The position numbers and the translations under genes were made by a program. Positions 19,564 through 28,875 of a DNA stretch of 64,000 nucleotides are shown here, piece after piece. The DNA lies in contig NZ_SMFK01000001.1 in assembly GCF_004349355.1 (NCBI RefSeq), positions 496,001 through 560,000 of the forward strand, given 5' to 3'. A model generated the notes under the pieces. It was not told the DNA's origin. It saw only the letters and a program-made list of their open reading frames with translations, and searched no databases. The DNA is from Flavobacterium cellulosilyticum (GTDB lineage Bacteria > Bacteroidota > Bacteroidia > Flavobacteriales > Flavobacteriaceae). How positions within the stretch are numbered: the first letter of the stretch is position 1; the number at the start of each line of letters is the position of its first letter.

Positions 19564-20847
19564 TTATTTTTTATTTGTTGGACTTGTATTAGTCACACTT
19601 GGAGTGTTGGGATCTGCAGGAGTTTTCCAACTTTGAATCCACATATTGTAATCCGTGTTCGGATAAGGATGCTCGTGGATATCCGTATTAACAGTTTTAT
19701 CCTCAAAAAGGAATTTATCCACAAATGCTTTTATTGCTGGAGTTTGAGTAGCTGGAACTGCACAGTGACCATGTCCTCCATCAATATAGAACCCAAATCT
19801 GTCTGAAATACCAAATTCCTTGTACACTTCCTCAGTTGCTCTAGCCGACACATAAGCGGATTCATTAGCCAGCCATTGAAAATCAGTATTTGCTGTTACT
19901 AATAATGCTCTTGGGGCTACCATGGCCATTAATTCATGATGATCGTGAGGCAAAACACTGGCTCTACCACTAAAAGTACTTCCCATATTGGGTAAAAACC
20001 AAGAATAGTTGGTGTTGTCTATTTTTTCAACACCAGGAGTAGTTTCAGATACACGCCAAGAAGGAGCTCCTCCTCCACCCGATTCTTGTGCGATAGTTAA
20101 TGCGATACGTTCATCAAAAGCACCTGCAAATAATGCCATTTTACCAGCGTACGAACAACCTGTTACAGCAATATGGCTTACATCAGCGTTAATCTGAGCT
20201 TTTACTATTTCTATTCCGTCAATCAAGCGACTAACTCCCCAGGACCAAGCACTGTAATTACCCATAGTATAGGTATCAGCATCTGGATGAAATTGTGGAT
20301 AGAGTTTAAAATATGGATCCGCTGCATTTCTACTTCCTTGCGAATAGGTTACTACCTGATTGTGAATGAATGGGATTTTGATTGCATTTGCAAAAAGGGT
20401 TGCAGGTAGGCTTCCTGTTCCACTGTTCATCCCTATTATTATAGGAAAAGGACCAGCACCTGTTGGGATGGTTACATTTGAAATTAAAGTAAGTGTTTGT
20501 CCATTTTCGACAACTACTACAGTTAGAACCCCACCAGTATAGGAAGCTGTAATATTAGCGGGACGAACGGGCTTCAATCCTATTTCATATTGTTGAATTT
20601 CGGCTTTAATTTCATTCCTTCTACATTCCCAATCATTGAAATTAGTTGACCTCCCACTTCCATTAGACCATGCAAAAGGATCAGGAAGCATTGGGTAGTT
20701 TATAAGATTGTTAGGTGAAGGAAGTGGAGTCGCAGCACAAGACACTCCTGTATTCTCACTATTATAAACAGCGGGGTGCTGTGCATAGGTATTGAATGTT
20801 ATACATGCGCTTGTTATAAGCGCCAATAGGGTTAATTTTTTTTTCAT
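19564..20847 (-). CDS. CE15 glucuronoyl esterase (C-terminally cut back)
   Basis: A secreted esterase that breaks the ester bond between lignin alcohols and 4-O-methylglucuronate of xylan. Signal peptide 1-22 (NTYA-Q). The alpha/beta-hydrolase core has the CE15 signature VTGCSYAGK with nucleophile S232, E255 in AQESGGGG, and the histidine motif DGGHGHC at 356-362. The catalytic domain is complete at about 35-395. The protein ends in the linker TPSVTNTSPTNKK, after which the same frame would run on into an Ig-like and a CBM9 domain but for a stop codon. The enzyme may therefore work without its binding module. Two LacI-type operators lie upstream, and a strong hairpin separates it from the minus-strand operon. 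Confidence 0.88.
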   Translation of the reverse strand: MKKKLTLLALITSACITFNTYAQHPAVYNSENTGVSCAATPLPSPNNLINYPMLPDPFAWSNGSGRSTNFNDWECRRNEIKAEIQQYEIGLKPVRPANITASYTGGVLTVVVVENGQTLTLISNVTIPTGAGPFPIIIGMNSGTGSLPATLFANAIKIPFIHNQVVTYSQGSRNAADPYFKLYPQFHPDADTYTMGNYSAWSWGVSRLIDGIEIVKAQINADVSHIAVTGCSYAGKMALFAGAFDERIALTIAQESGGGGAPSWRVSETTPGVEKIDNTNYSWFLPNMGSTFSGRASVLPHDHHELMAMVAPRALLVTANTDFQWLANESAYVSARATEEVYKEFGISDRFGFYIDGGHGHCAVPATQTPAIKAFVDKFLFEDKTVNTDIHEHPYPNTDYNMWIQSWKTPADPNTPSVTNTSPTNKK

Positions 20848-20939
20848 TTTTAAAGGTTTTCCGTTAATTAATTATTTTGGTTTAATCCTATGATTCTCGT
20901 TTATAATCCATTGGAATTCCTTTAAATGATTTGTTTTGC

Positions 20940-20951
20940 ACAATCGGTTGT
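20940..20951. promoter_or_regulatory. LacI-type operator upstream of the CE15 gene (proximal)
   Basis: ACAATCGGTTGT, identical to the xusA O1 core, with the symmetry extending outward (GCACAATCGGTTGTGTT). It lies 93 nt before the CE15 start. No clean TAnnTTTG was found on the minus strand here. Confidence 0.55.
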
Positions 20952-21045
20952 GTTAATGACTTAAAAAAAATCAATTATCCTTACTTAGTATTAAGTATCT
21001 ATAATTGATAGGCTTAGCTAATTTAAATAAAAATATTTATGAAAC

Positions 21046-21057
21046 ACAAGCGATTGT
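21046..21057. promoter_or_regulatory. LacI-type operator upstream of the CE15 gene (distal, variant)
   Basis: ACAAGCGATTGT inside a longer near-palindrome, AAACACAAGCGATTGTGTTT (21042-21061). Its arms are the most extended of all sites although one core base differs. The centre lies 106 bp from the proximal site, close to ten helical turns. Confidence 0.5.
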
Positions 21058-21118
21058 GTTTCGTTTTTAATTATTTCATATTGCTATTCAAATAATTAAG
21101 GAAGTTGCGAAGTTGTTA

Positions 21119-21180
21119 TATTAGATAAATTGTTCATCAAAAAGGAGAAGCTTGATTTAATTTTAACAATTTATCTAATA
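21119..21180 (-). terminator. terminator of the minus-strand xylan operon
   Basis: A perfect 16-bp inverted repeat (21119-21134 with 21165-21180) with a 30-nt loop that itself holds a small ATCAA/TTGAT stem. It lies 18 nt after the stop of the GH43 gene on the minus strand. This placement separates the GPH-GH43 end of the operon from the CE15 gene. Confidence 0.5.
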
Positions 21181-21198
21181 CAGTTTAAATCTTGTAAA

Positions 21199-22218
21199 TT
21201 ATATAAGATAGGGTTGTATCGTCACGATAGTTCCATCTTCATTATACTCAATTTCAGTTACCTTTATAGAACGTAAATGAGTTATTCCTTTTGATAAGCT
21301 AGAATCATGATAAAATAAATACCATTTCCCATTTACTTCACAAATGGAGTGGTGAGAAGTCCAACCCACAACAGGTTCAAGTATAACACCTTGATAAGTA
21401 AATGGTCCATAAGGAGAATCGCCTGTAGCATAACAAATATAATGGGAGTCACCTGTAGAATAAGAGAAATAGTATTTCCCATTGTATTTATGAACCCAAG
21501 CAGCTTCAAAAAACCTACGACTATTATCTCCAGCTAACAAAACAGCACCGTTCTCATCCAAAATTTGGATCTCTTTGGGTACCTCTGCAAATTCTTTCAT
21601 GTCTTCTGAAAGCATCGCAATAATCGGACCCAAAGAAGCTTGATCTGCTGTTGGTTCTTCATTGGCTTCATCATAGGTATTATTTCTATATTTTTGCAAT
21701 TGGCCTCCCCAAATACCACCAAAATACATATAGTATTTTCCGTCTTCATCTTCAAAAACAGCTGGGTCTATAGTATAACTGCCTTTTATGGCTTCCTTTT
21801 CGGCTAGGAAAGGACCAGCAGGAGTATCACCAATTGCCACACCAATTTGGAATATACCATCTCCACGTTTGGCAGGAAAATAAAGGTAGTATTTGCCATT
21901 TTTGTGAGCAGCATCAGGAGCCCACATCTGTCTTTCGGCCCAAGGAACGTCATTTACATGCAAGGCTAGTCCATTATCAACTGCAGGAGAATCTATAGCT
22001 TCCATTGAAATAACATGATAATCTTCCATTCCAAAATGATCTCCATTGTCGTTAAATGGGATTCCAGCGTCGATATCATGAGAAGGATAAATATATATTT
22101 TTCCGTTAAATACATGTGCAGATGGATCAGCAGTATACATGTGAGAAACTAAAGGTTGTGAAATCGCCTTATTATTTATTATTTCGAAATCCATATTTTC
22201 TGTACTTTCTTCAGGCAT
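21199..22218 (-). CDS. cytoplasmic GH43 beta-xylosidase/arabinofuranosidase
   Basis: An exo-glycosidase without signal peptide or lipobox, so expected in the cytosol, splitting xylo-oligosaccharides brought in by the adjacent GPH symporter. The GH43 propeller fills the protein: base D31 in YTADPSAHVF, the second Asp in YTIDPAVFEDEDG, and the general-acid Glu in RFFEAAWVHKYNG. The N-terminal blocks resemble the GH43 at 2263 (both have IYPSHDI-like and MEDYHV segments), but this copy has no CBM6. The start at 22218 gives a short acidic leader; the Met at residue 9 is an equally possible start. It lies 29 nt after the transporter, as last gene of the minus-strand operon. Confidence 0.87.
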   Translation of the reverse strand: MPEESTENMDFEIINNKAISQPLVSHMYTADPSAHVFNGKIYIYPSHDIDAGIPFNDNGDHFGMEDYHVISMEAIDSPAVDNGLALHVNDVPWAERQMWAPDAAHKNGKYYLYFPAKRGDGIFQIGVAIGDTPAGPFLAEKEAIKGSYTIDPAVFEDEDGKYYMYFGGIWGGQLQKYRNNTYDEANEEPTADQASLGPIIAMLSEDMKEFAEVPKEIQILDENGAVLLAGDNSRRFFEAAWVHKYNGKYYFSYSTGDSHYICYATGDSPYGPFTYQGVILEPVVGWTSHHSICEVNGKWYLFYHDSSLSKGITHLRSIKVTEIEYNEDGTIVTIQPYLI

Positions 22219-22247
22219 AATCGTATTTTTTATTTAATGTATACTAA

Positions 22248-23681
22248 TTAAAGTCGTCGTTTTTTTAAATCAGCTTCTATTTCAACTTCCATTTTCTTAT
22301 TGATTTCATAGAAAAATAAGAGCCCTACTCCTATTATAAATGGTATCGAGGGAATAATGCTTACCAATAATTTAATTCCATTTATAGCACTTTCTGCTTG
22401 TTGCAATGAATTGGGAACATAGTTAAATAAGCCTAAAACTGAAGTAGTCATTGCACCTCCAATACTCAATCCCGCTTTTAAACCCACCATCATTGCCGAA
22501 AAAATAATGGCCGTTGCTCTGCGATTATTTTTCCATTCAGAGTAATCTGCTACATCAGCGATCATAGCCCATAAAAGTGGGATTGTAATTCCATAGAAAA
22601 AACCGTGCAAAATTTGTGAAAAAAACATCAAAGCAACTGATGTAGGTGAAAAGAAATAAAAGGCAAGTATAAAAAGTGTTGAGATGAAAAGGAACAATCC
22701 AAATACGTTTCTTTTACCATATTTATCGGCTAAATTTTTAGACAATGTAATCCCAACTATCATAAAAATAATGCCGCCAGCATTAAACAATCCAAATCCA
22801 GCTGAAACAGGATCGTTTCCAAAAGTATTCAAACCAATTGTGGAAAGAAAATCTAAAATTGGTTGAATAAATAAAGCCAATTCCTCTTTGTCAACATAGT
22901 TTTCAAAATAGTAAACATAAGAGCCTCCTTTTATTGCTAAAGTAATAAATACTAATGTTGTGAGGCTTAACATAATGAGCCAAGGTTTGTTCTTTACCAA
23001 ATCTCCTAAATCTTCTTTGACACTAGATTTTTGTTCTGATTTTGGAACTATTCGCTCTTTGGTTGTTAAAAAAGTAATTAATAACATTATAGTTCCCACG
23101 ATAGCCAATACGGTCATTACTTTTTCAATTCCAATGGCTTTGTCCCCATTTCCGGCACTTTTGATAATTCCTAACATAAACACTTGAACAAAAAATTGAG
23201 CAAACATCACAGCTACAAATCGGTAGGAGGACAAACTATTTCTTTCTGACATATCACCAGTAATTACTCCACTTAAAGCAGAATAAGGTAAGTTGTTGGC
23301 AGCATAAAGCATCAATAAAAAAGTATAGGTTACCACAGCATAAATTACCTTTCCATGATAGGAGAAATTGGGAGTGGTAAAAGCCAATAATGCAATAACT
23401 CCTAAAGGTACAGCCGACCATAATATCCATGGTCTAAATTTTCCCCAACGAGAGTTCGTTCTATCTGCTAATACTGCAATAATTGGATTAAATACAAAAG
23501 CAGCTATTAATCCAACAACTAACATTATTATGGATGCATGTTTTGGAGATAAACCATAGATATCGGTATAAAAATAAGCTAAATAGGTCATTAAGGTTTG
23601 AAACACCAAATTTGCGGCGAGATCTCCTAAACTGTATCCAATTTTTTCTTTAATTGATAATTTTTGTGAAGTAGTGTTCAT
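22248..23681 (-). CDS. GPH-family sugar:cation symporter (xylo-oligosaccharide importer)
   Basis: An inner-membrane carrier of the glycoside-pentoside-hexuronide family, 477 aa with about 12 hydrophobic segments. The N-terminal KEKIGYSLGDLAANLVFQ and the loop DRTNSRWGKFRPWIL are family signatures. GPH members next to GH43 genes (such as XynT/YicJ types) carry xylosides or xylo-oligosaccharides with Na+ or H+; hexuronide transport is a possible alternative given the uxuA gene in the same operon. It starts 4 nt from the end of the GH10 gene upstream and is followed by the cytoplasmic GH43, which fits import of short xylo-oligomers for internal hydrolysis. Confidence 0.85.
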   Translation of the reverse strand: MNTTSQKLSIKEKIGYSLGDLAANLVFQTLMTYLAYFYTDIYGLSPKHASIIMLVVGLIAAFVFNPIIAVLADRTNSRWGKFRPWILWSAVPLGVIALLAFTTPNFSYHGKVIYAVVTYTFLLMLYAANNLPYSALSGVITGDMSERNSLSSYRFVAVMFAQFFVQVFMLGIIKSAGNGDKAIGIEKVMTVLAIVGTIMLLITFLTTKERIVPKSEQKSSVKEDLGDLVKNKPWLIMLSLTTLVFITLAIKGGSYVYYFENYVDKEELALFIQPILDFLSTIGLNTFGNDPVSAGFGLFNAGGIIFMIVGITLSKNLADKYGKRNVFGLFLFISTLFILAFYFFSPTSVALMFFSQILHGFFYGITIPLLWAMIADVADYSEWKNNRRATAIIFSAMMVGLKAGLSIGGAMTTSVLGLFNYVPNSLQQAESAINGIKLLVSIIPSIPFIIGVGLLFFYEINKKMEVEIEADLKKRRL

Positions 23682-23685
23682 GAAG

Positions 23686-24813
23686 TTATTTTTTTTCTTT
23701 TTGTTTTAAACTCAAAACTTGATAATATGCTTTCTTTGGTTCTAAATTGGTATCAAATAGTAAAGGATAGTCAGTTCTTCCCCTAATAGGGAAGTTATTT
23801 AACCACGATTGAGAATCATTTACTCCCCAAAAAGTTACTCTACTTATTTTGTCTTTGTGTTTTAAAAATAATTTAAAGATTTCATTATAGCGTTGAGCAA
23901 GTTTAACTTGCATAGAATCTGGTAAAGTTTTAGGGTAGGGATTCATCTTTTCATTATTTTCAAATCTTTGGCTTACATCTGCGCCTTGTAATCCATAAGG
24001 ACTTGGTAAAACGGATACATCAAGTTCTGTAATAGACACTTTTACTCCCAAATTAGAATATGCAATAATACTTTTTTCAATTTCTTCAATTTTTGGACTA
24101 TCAAGATGCCAATGTCCTTGCATTCCAATACCATCAATTTTAACTCCTTTTTCTTGTATTTTTTTTACCATTCGAATTACACCCTCTCTTTTTGCTGGAT
24201 TAGTCATGCTGTAATCATTATAATATAGGTCGACTTTAGGGTCAGCTGCCGCTGCAAGTTGGAACGATTTTGCAATAAAATCTTCTCCAAGTACTTTTAA
24301 AAACACCGATTTTCTTAAACTTCCATCATCGTTAACGGCTTCATTGACTACATCCCAGGAATCAATTTGTCCTTTGTATTTTTTTACAATAGTAGTAATG
24401 TGATTTTCTAATGCTGCATTCATTTCTGCGCTGTCTTTTATTTCAGAAAACCACTTAGGTAATTGACTATGCCAAATTAAAGTATGACCATGAATAAACA
24501 TTTTGTGTTTTTTTCCGAAAGCAACATACTTATCTGTTGTTTCAAAATTAAATTTGTCTTTTTCTGGATGAACAAACATCGATTTCATGATATTTTCAGA
24601 AGTAATAGCATTGAATTCTGTTGAAATCAATTTAGTGACTTTTGGGTCTTTCTCTTCAATTTGACTTTCATCTAGTGCTGTTCCTATGTAAAAGTCACCG
24701 CTGAATGCATTTTTAAGCGAAACGGTTGAATCAGTTTTTTTTTGTACCGATGAGCAACTACTTAATGCAAGTGTTGCTGTTACTAGTAATAATAGGGTTT
24801 TACTTATTTTCAT
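23686..24813 (-). CDS. GH10 endo-1,4-beta-xylanase lipoprotein
   Basis: A membrane-anchored endo-xylanase. Lipobox LSS-C20 followed by SSVQKK, without the acidic run of the surface lipoproteins, so it may face the periplasm. The barrel is uninterrupted (about 30-370) and has HGHTLIWHSQ (108-117), acid/base E158 in WDVVNEA and nucleophile E263 in SITELDVS. The length of 375 aa is that of a single-domain GH10. It lies between the other GH10 (22 nt upstream) and the GPH symporter (4 nt downstream), so it probably makes short oligomers for uptake. Confidence 0.92.
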   Translation of the reverse strand: MKISKTLLLLVTATLALSSCSSVQKKTDSTVSLKNAFSGDFYIGTALDESQIEEKDPKVTKLISTEFNAITSENIMKSMFVHPEKDKFNFETTDKYVAFGKKHKMFIHGHTLIWHSQLPKWFSEIKDSAEMNAALENHITTIVKKYKGQIDSWDVVNEAVNDDGSLRKSVFLKVLGEDFIAKSFQLAAAADPKVDLYYNDYSMTNPAKREGVIRMVKKIQEKGVKIDGIGMQGHWHLDSPKIEEIEKSIIAYSNLGVKVSITELDVSVLPSPYGLQGADVSQRFENNEKMNPYPKTLPDSMQVKLAQRYNEIFKLFLKHKDKISRVTFWGVNDSQSWLNNFPIRGRTDYPLLFDTNLEPKKAYYQVLSLKQKEKK

Positions 24814-24835
24814 TATTTTTTTGATTTATATTTAG

Positions 24836-25948
24836 TTATTTTAATCCTTCAAGAAATCCGGTATAGGCAGCTTTGTATCCATAATTTGAGTCAAACAATA
24901 ATGGCCATTCATATTCTGTTACGACAGGCCAACCTCTTAACCAAGAGTCATTATCTCTAACTCCCCAAAATGTAATTCCAAATCTTTGGGCACTTGGAAT
25001 TGTTTTATACAAAACCGCTATGCTTTTATACTTTTCCTTTTGAGCATTTGATCTTTCTGCGGTAAAAGAAGTTAACGCTAAATCTCTATTGACAGACATA
25101 TCCAATTCAGAGAAATGAATTAATAATCCAGTACCCACAAGAGGTGACAAAGTTGTACTTATGGTCGCTATGTCAGGATAAGAATAGCCTACGTGCATTT
25201 GAGAACCAATTCCATCTATAGGAATAGCTCTTTTTTTGAAATCGGCCACCATATCAACCACACTCTTAACTTTTGATGTTTGACTGTCTAAATTATAATC
25301 ATTGTAAAATAATTTAACTTCGGAATTAGCTTCTTTGGCCCAAGTGAAGCATTTGGCAACGTAGTCTGGTCCTAATTTAGCATAAAACGGGCCTGCAAGA
25401 GCCTCGTTTGTAAAGGCTTCATTTACAACATCCCAACTTGCTACAACTGACTTTCCATCGGTGGTTTTGGCAAGAGCAAAATGTGCTACCGTTGCTTTTA
25501 TATATCCCTTCACTTGTGCTTCAAATTCTACATCTGTTCCTGTGAAATTTTTTAACCACGTAGGTATTGATGCATGCCAAACCAAGGCATGCCCATGAAC
25601 TCTAAATCCATTTGCTTTAGCATAAGCTACAATTGCATCTCCTCTACTAAAATCATAGGTGTTTTGTCCAGTAAACATTGCTCCCATTTTCATGTCGTTT
25701 TCCGCTGTGATGCTGTTGAATTCTTTATTTAATATAGAGGTAAAATTATTATCAGAACCAGATAGTCTGTTCGCAGAAACAATATTTCCTATAGGAAATG
25801 TAGCGGCTGCTTTTAAGGTAATAGCATTGGGCGCAGGAGTTGGTTTTGGCGTAGTGTATACTTGGTCAGTTTCTAATCCTCCGCCACAACTTACTATGGT
25901 CGTGGCAATAATTATTGCAAATGCTGATGAAATTTTGTTGATGTTCAT
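24836..25948 (-). CDS. GH10 endo-1,4-beta-xylanase lipoprotein (second of a pair)
   Basis: Another single-domain GH10. Lipobox TIVS-C21 followed by GGGLE, then a Thr/Pro linker TTPKPTPAP. The barrel has VHGHALVWHAS (117-127), acid/base E177 in WDVVNEA and nucleophile E281 in HFSELDMS. The reading frame is open to a TTG at 25954, but the ATG at 25948 gives a normal lipoprotein leader and was chosen. Sequence differs widely from the adjacent GH10, so this is not a fresh duplication. It sits 26 nt after GH115. The acidic residue soon after the Gly run may favour surface display; this is a guess. Confidence 0.9.
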   Translation of the reverse strand: MNINKISSAFAIIIATTIVSCGGGLETDQVYTTPKPTPAPNAITLKAAATFPIGNIVSANRLSGSDNNFTSILNKEFNSITAENDMKMGAMFTGQNTYDFSRGDAIVAYAKANGFRVHGHALVWHASIPTWLKNFTGTDVEFEAQVKGYIKATVAHFALAKTTDGKSVVASWDVVNEAFTNEALAGPFYAKLGPDYVAKCFTWAKEANSEVKLFYNDYNLDSQTSKVKSVVDMVADFKKRAIPIDGIGSQMHVGYSYPDIATISTTLSPLVGTGLLIHFSELDMSVNRDLALTSFTAERSNAQKEKYKSIAVLYKTIPSAQRFGITFWGVRDNDSWLRGWPVVTEYEWPLLFDSNYGYKAAYTGFLEGLK

Positions 25949-25974
25949 ATTCAATAATTTATTTTAGGTTTTGG

Positions 25975-28875
25975 TTAATTTTTTATGTTAAAATTTTCAG
26001 GAGGACCTAAATTTGTTTTTTTTAATTCGCTTTTTTCGGTTTCTATAATAATTTTTTGAAGTACTAAGCCCTCATCGATTCTATAGTAATTTAAAATATG
26101 ATTTCCAGGAGTTGCAATCTTAAATTCAGTAGTAACTACTTTAATGCTTTCAGAAACATTTTTATCCCAGTATTTAGGAACTTTACCATTGTAATCAAAA
26201 ATATAAGGATCTGAATCGTAATTTACTTTCACAGGGTTTTCCTTGTCAAAAGATAAACCAAAATACATACCTTCTCTTGTAGAATAATTAATCGTTGGAG
26301 AAAAATACATGCTCACTTTTACAGTTCCTGTATTTTTAAAATTTACATTGTAAGAAAGTTTTGGTGAATTGGCATTTAATTCAACTCTACCTTTTTTGAT
26401 AGGTAAAGAAATGACAGATGAGTTCGTTTTACCTAAGTTTTCAACCGTTTCCCATTTATAAGTTTCAGGTTCAGTTTTGTCTGCATAATGTTCTGCATCT
26501 ATAGCAATGAATCCGTTGTTTTCTACAAAACCAACATTACCTTCTCGTTTTTCATTGATGATTTTAATTAGAATTGGAATGCTTTTACCATTTCCAGAAA
26601 CTACAATTGTGCTCGTTTGAGTACCTTGTGGCGCTTTTTCCCAAATGATTCCTACTTTTATACGCTCTTGTTGGTCAATCGCTCCTTTCGATTTAGAAAA
26701 TTTAATCCAATCTGATTTGGAAAATATAGAAAAATCAAAAGGTTTTGTTCCTCTATTAAAGATATCAATATAGGACGAAGTGTTGTCAAGTGAATTAAAC
26801 GCTGGCAATATGGATTCTTCAGTTGCATTTGGCCACCATTCAGTAGTTCCTTCAATAGTAACACCCATTTCAGCTGCACTTGGAATGCTAATGGTTTTTG
26901 TTGCAGGTATGATATTCGTTTTAGGATCTGACCAAATTGTATAACCAATATGGGTTTGCGACATCATGTGATTCCATTTGCCATTTGCCATTGTTGTATT
27001 GTAATAATCCGAAAGCTCAGCATCATTATCAAACAATGTTTTTACTTTGGTGGCATAATTGTTTGTCGCTGCTCTTCCTTGGCTTGCATACAGGCTGTTT
27101 TTTGCAACAGCAACATTCAATTCATGTAAATTGGCACTTGCTAGAACAGGATATAAAACCAATTGATAAAAAGCATCTCTAAATTCAGCGGGCAATTGAT
27201 TATTTACTTCTTGCGCTTTTTTTGCCAAAGCATTATACTCTGAAACGGCCGTTTCAGCCTCGTTATAATCCGTTAGGCTATAGGTTGTAGCATTTAATAA
27301 TTCGGGTTTTTTTCGTGCATTGTACTTGCTGTACATTTTCAAAAGTGTAGCAATAGCTGTTGCATTTTGCTCTCCAAAATTAGCCGAAGCCCATTGGGTA
27401 TAATAGTCTTGTAAATTACCAGCATTCCAAGCTTCTGGATTCCAGGCATAATCCATGAAAAATTCAAGCGGAAATTCTACGGGTTTAATATCTCCTACAT
27501 TCACAATCCATATTTGATTGACATCATGCTCATAAGCCAAATGCATTTGCTCCCAAGTGCGTTCGATTTGGTTGGTGTTAATCCATTTATAACTTCTTGG
27601 ACCACCCACATAATCAAAGTGATAGTAAATTCCATAACCGCCTTTACGAGGTTTCGCATCTAATTCAGGCAATTTTCGTAAATTTCCCCAATTGTCATCG
27701 CACAGCAATAGCGTTACATCATCTGGAACTTGCATGCCTTTGTCATAATAATCCTGAACTTCTTTGTATAAAGCCCACATTTGTGGCGTTTGATCCGCAG
27801 GTTTTTTGGTCACACTACTGATAATTTCACGCTGTGTTTTTACAATATTTTCCAAAAGGCTAATTGCAGTTCCTTCGGTCATGGGTTCATCACCATCGCC
27901 ACGCATCCCGATGGTTACCATGGTTTCTTTGTTGCCCATTCGTTGCATTCCCTCTGTCCAGAATTTTTTTAAACCCTCAGGATTTTTATTAAAATCCCAT
28001 GCTCCATTAACGGCTTTGTTCCATTCTCCATGGGCTTTTGCTAATGGTTCGTGGTGCGAAGTTCCCATTACAATCCCGTATTCGTCCGCTAAAATTCCGT
28101 TTTGTGGATCATCAGCGTAAAATTTTTCACTCCACATGGCAGGCCATAAATAATTGCCTTTCATTCTGAGAATTAACTCAAAAACGGTATCGTAAAATTT
28201 AGCATTAAATTTTCCGTAATTGTCACGAACCCATCCTGTTAGTGCGGGAGCTTCGTCATTGATAAAAATGCCTCGGTATTTCACCTTTGGTTCCCCTAAG
28301 CTATGAATTCCTGAAAGAGCATGTAATTCTGATTGCTTTTTTGCGGGAACATCAGCCCAAAAATGCCAAGGCGAAACCCCAATTTGACTTGATAAATCAT
28401 AGATACCATAGATTGTTCCGCGTTTGTCAGATCCAGCAATAACTAAGGCTCTTTTGATAGATTTCGTTGGGTTTTCTACAATTTGAGTAGTAAATTTTTC
28501 CCATTTCCCATGCAGTTCTGCGGGGTTTATTTTTCCTTCTTTGGCTAATTGATCGATGATGGTACTGTGTCCTAGTGTACCAATTATTATAGCATATTCA
28601 ACCCCTGATTTGTTGTTTTGAATTCTGTTTGGATGTAAATTAGTAACAGCGAAAATGTCATTTTCTAAATGTCCTACCACACGTAAAACTCCCCCATAAT
28701 CATTATCACTGATTACAATTGATGCCAATTTGCCTTTTGATGCAATGGGGAAACTTCCTTTTGAAGCTGAGTTTGTAACATATTTATTAGGATTGATAGC
28801 ATAGGTATTAGTAGCCATCAAAACCAATAAAGGAAAAAGCAAGCAATAAATATATTTCTTTATACTATTTTTCAT
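25975..28875 (-). CDS. GH115 xylan alpha-1,2-glucuronidase
   Basis: A large exported enzyme that removes (4-O-methyl-)D-glucuronate from internal xylose units of xylan, a job GH67 enzymes cannot do. Signal peptide 1-26 (TNTYA-I). Family blocks seen are GTIYGIYDLSSQIGVSPW, the long run ending in NDEAPALTGW, GNYLWPAMWSEKF, MGTSHHEPLAKAHGEW, IGMRGDGDEPM and YYHFDYVGGPRSYKW. The C-terminal 300 residues are beta-rich with an Ig-like part. The length of 966 aa is usual. Its start abuts the stop of uxuA with no gap, which ties side-chain release to glucuronate catabolism. Confidence 0.92.
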   Translation of the reverse strand: MKNSIKKYIYCLLFPLLVLMATNTYAINPNKYVTNSASKGSFPIASKGKLASIVISDNDYGGVLRVVGHLENDIFAVTNLHPNRIQNNKSGVEYAIIIGTLGHSTIIDQLAKEGKINPAELHGKWEKFTTQIVENPTKSIKRALVIAGSDKRGTIYGIYDLSSQIGVSPWHFWADVPAKKQSELHALSGIHSLGEPKVKYRGIFINDEAPALTGWVRDNYGKFNAKFYDTVFELILRMKGNYLWPAMWSEKFYADDPQNGILADEYGIVMGTSHHEPLAKAHGEWNKAVNGAWDFNKNPEGLKKFWTEGMQRMGNKETMVTIGMRGDGDEPMTEGTAISLLENIVKTQREIISSVTKKPADQTPQMWALYKEVQDYYDKGMQVPDDVTLLLCDDNWGNLRKLPELDAKPRKGGYGIYYHFDYVGGPRSYKWINTNQIERTWEQMHLAYEHDVNQIWIVNVGDIKPVEFPLEFFMDYAWNPEAWNAGNLQDYYTQWASANFGEQNATAIATLLKMYSKYNARKKPELLNATTYSLTDYNEAETAVSEYNALAKKAQEVNNQLPAEFRDAFYQLVLYPVLASANLHELNVAVAKNSLYASQGRAATNNYATKVKTLFDNDAELSDYYNTTMANGKWNHMMSQTHIGYTIWSDPKTNIIPATKTISIPSAAEMGVTIEGTTEWWPNATEESILPAFNSLDNTSSYIDIFNRGTKPFDFSIFSKSDWIKFSKSKGAIDQQERIKVGIIWEKAPQGTQTSTIVVSGNGKSIPILIKIINEKREGNVGFVENNGFIAIDAEHYADKTEPETYKWETVENLGKTNSSVISLPIKKGRVELNANSPKLSYNVNFKNTGTVKVSMYFSPTINYSTREGMYFGLSFDKENPVKVNYDSDPYIFDYNGKVPKYWDKNVSESIKVVTTEFKIATPGNHILNYYRIDEGLVLQKIIIETEKSELKKTNLGPPENFNIKN

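Noticed and set aside
27597-28120. Plus-strand frames of 60-100 aa inside GH115
   Set aside because: Shadow frames of a clear glycosidase; rich in His and Cys without any family pattern.
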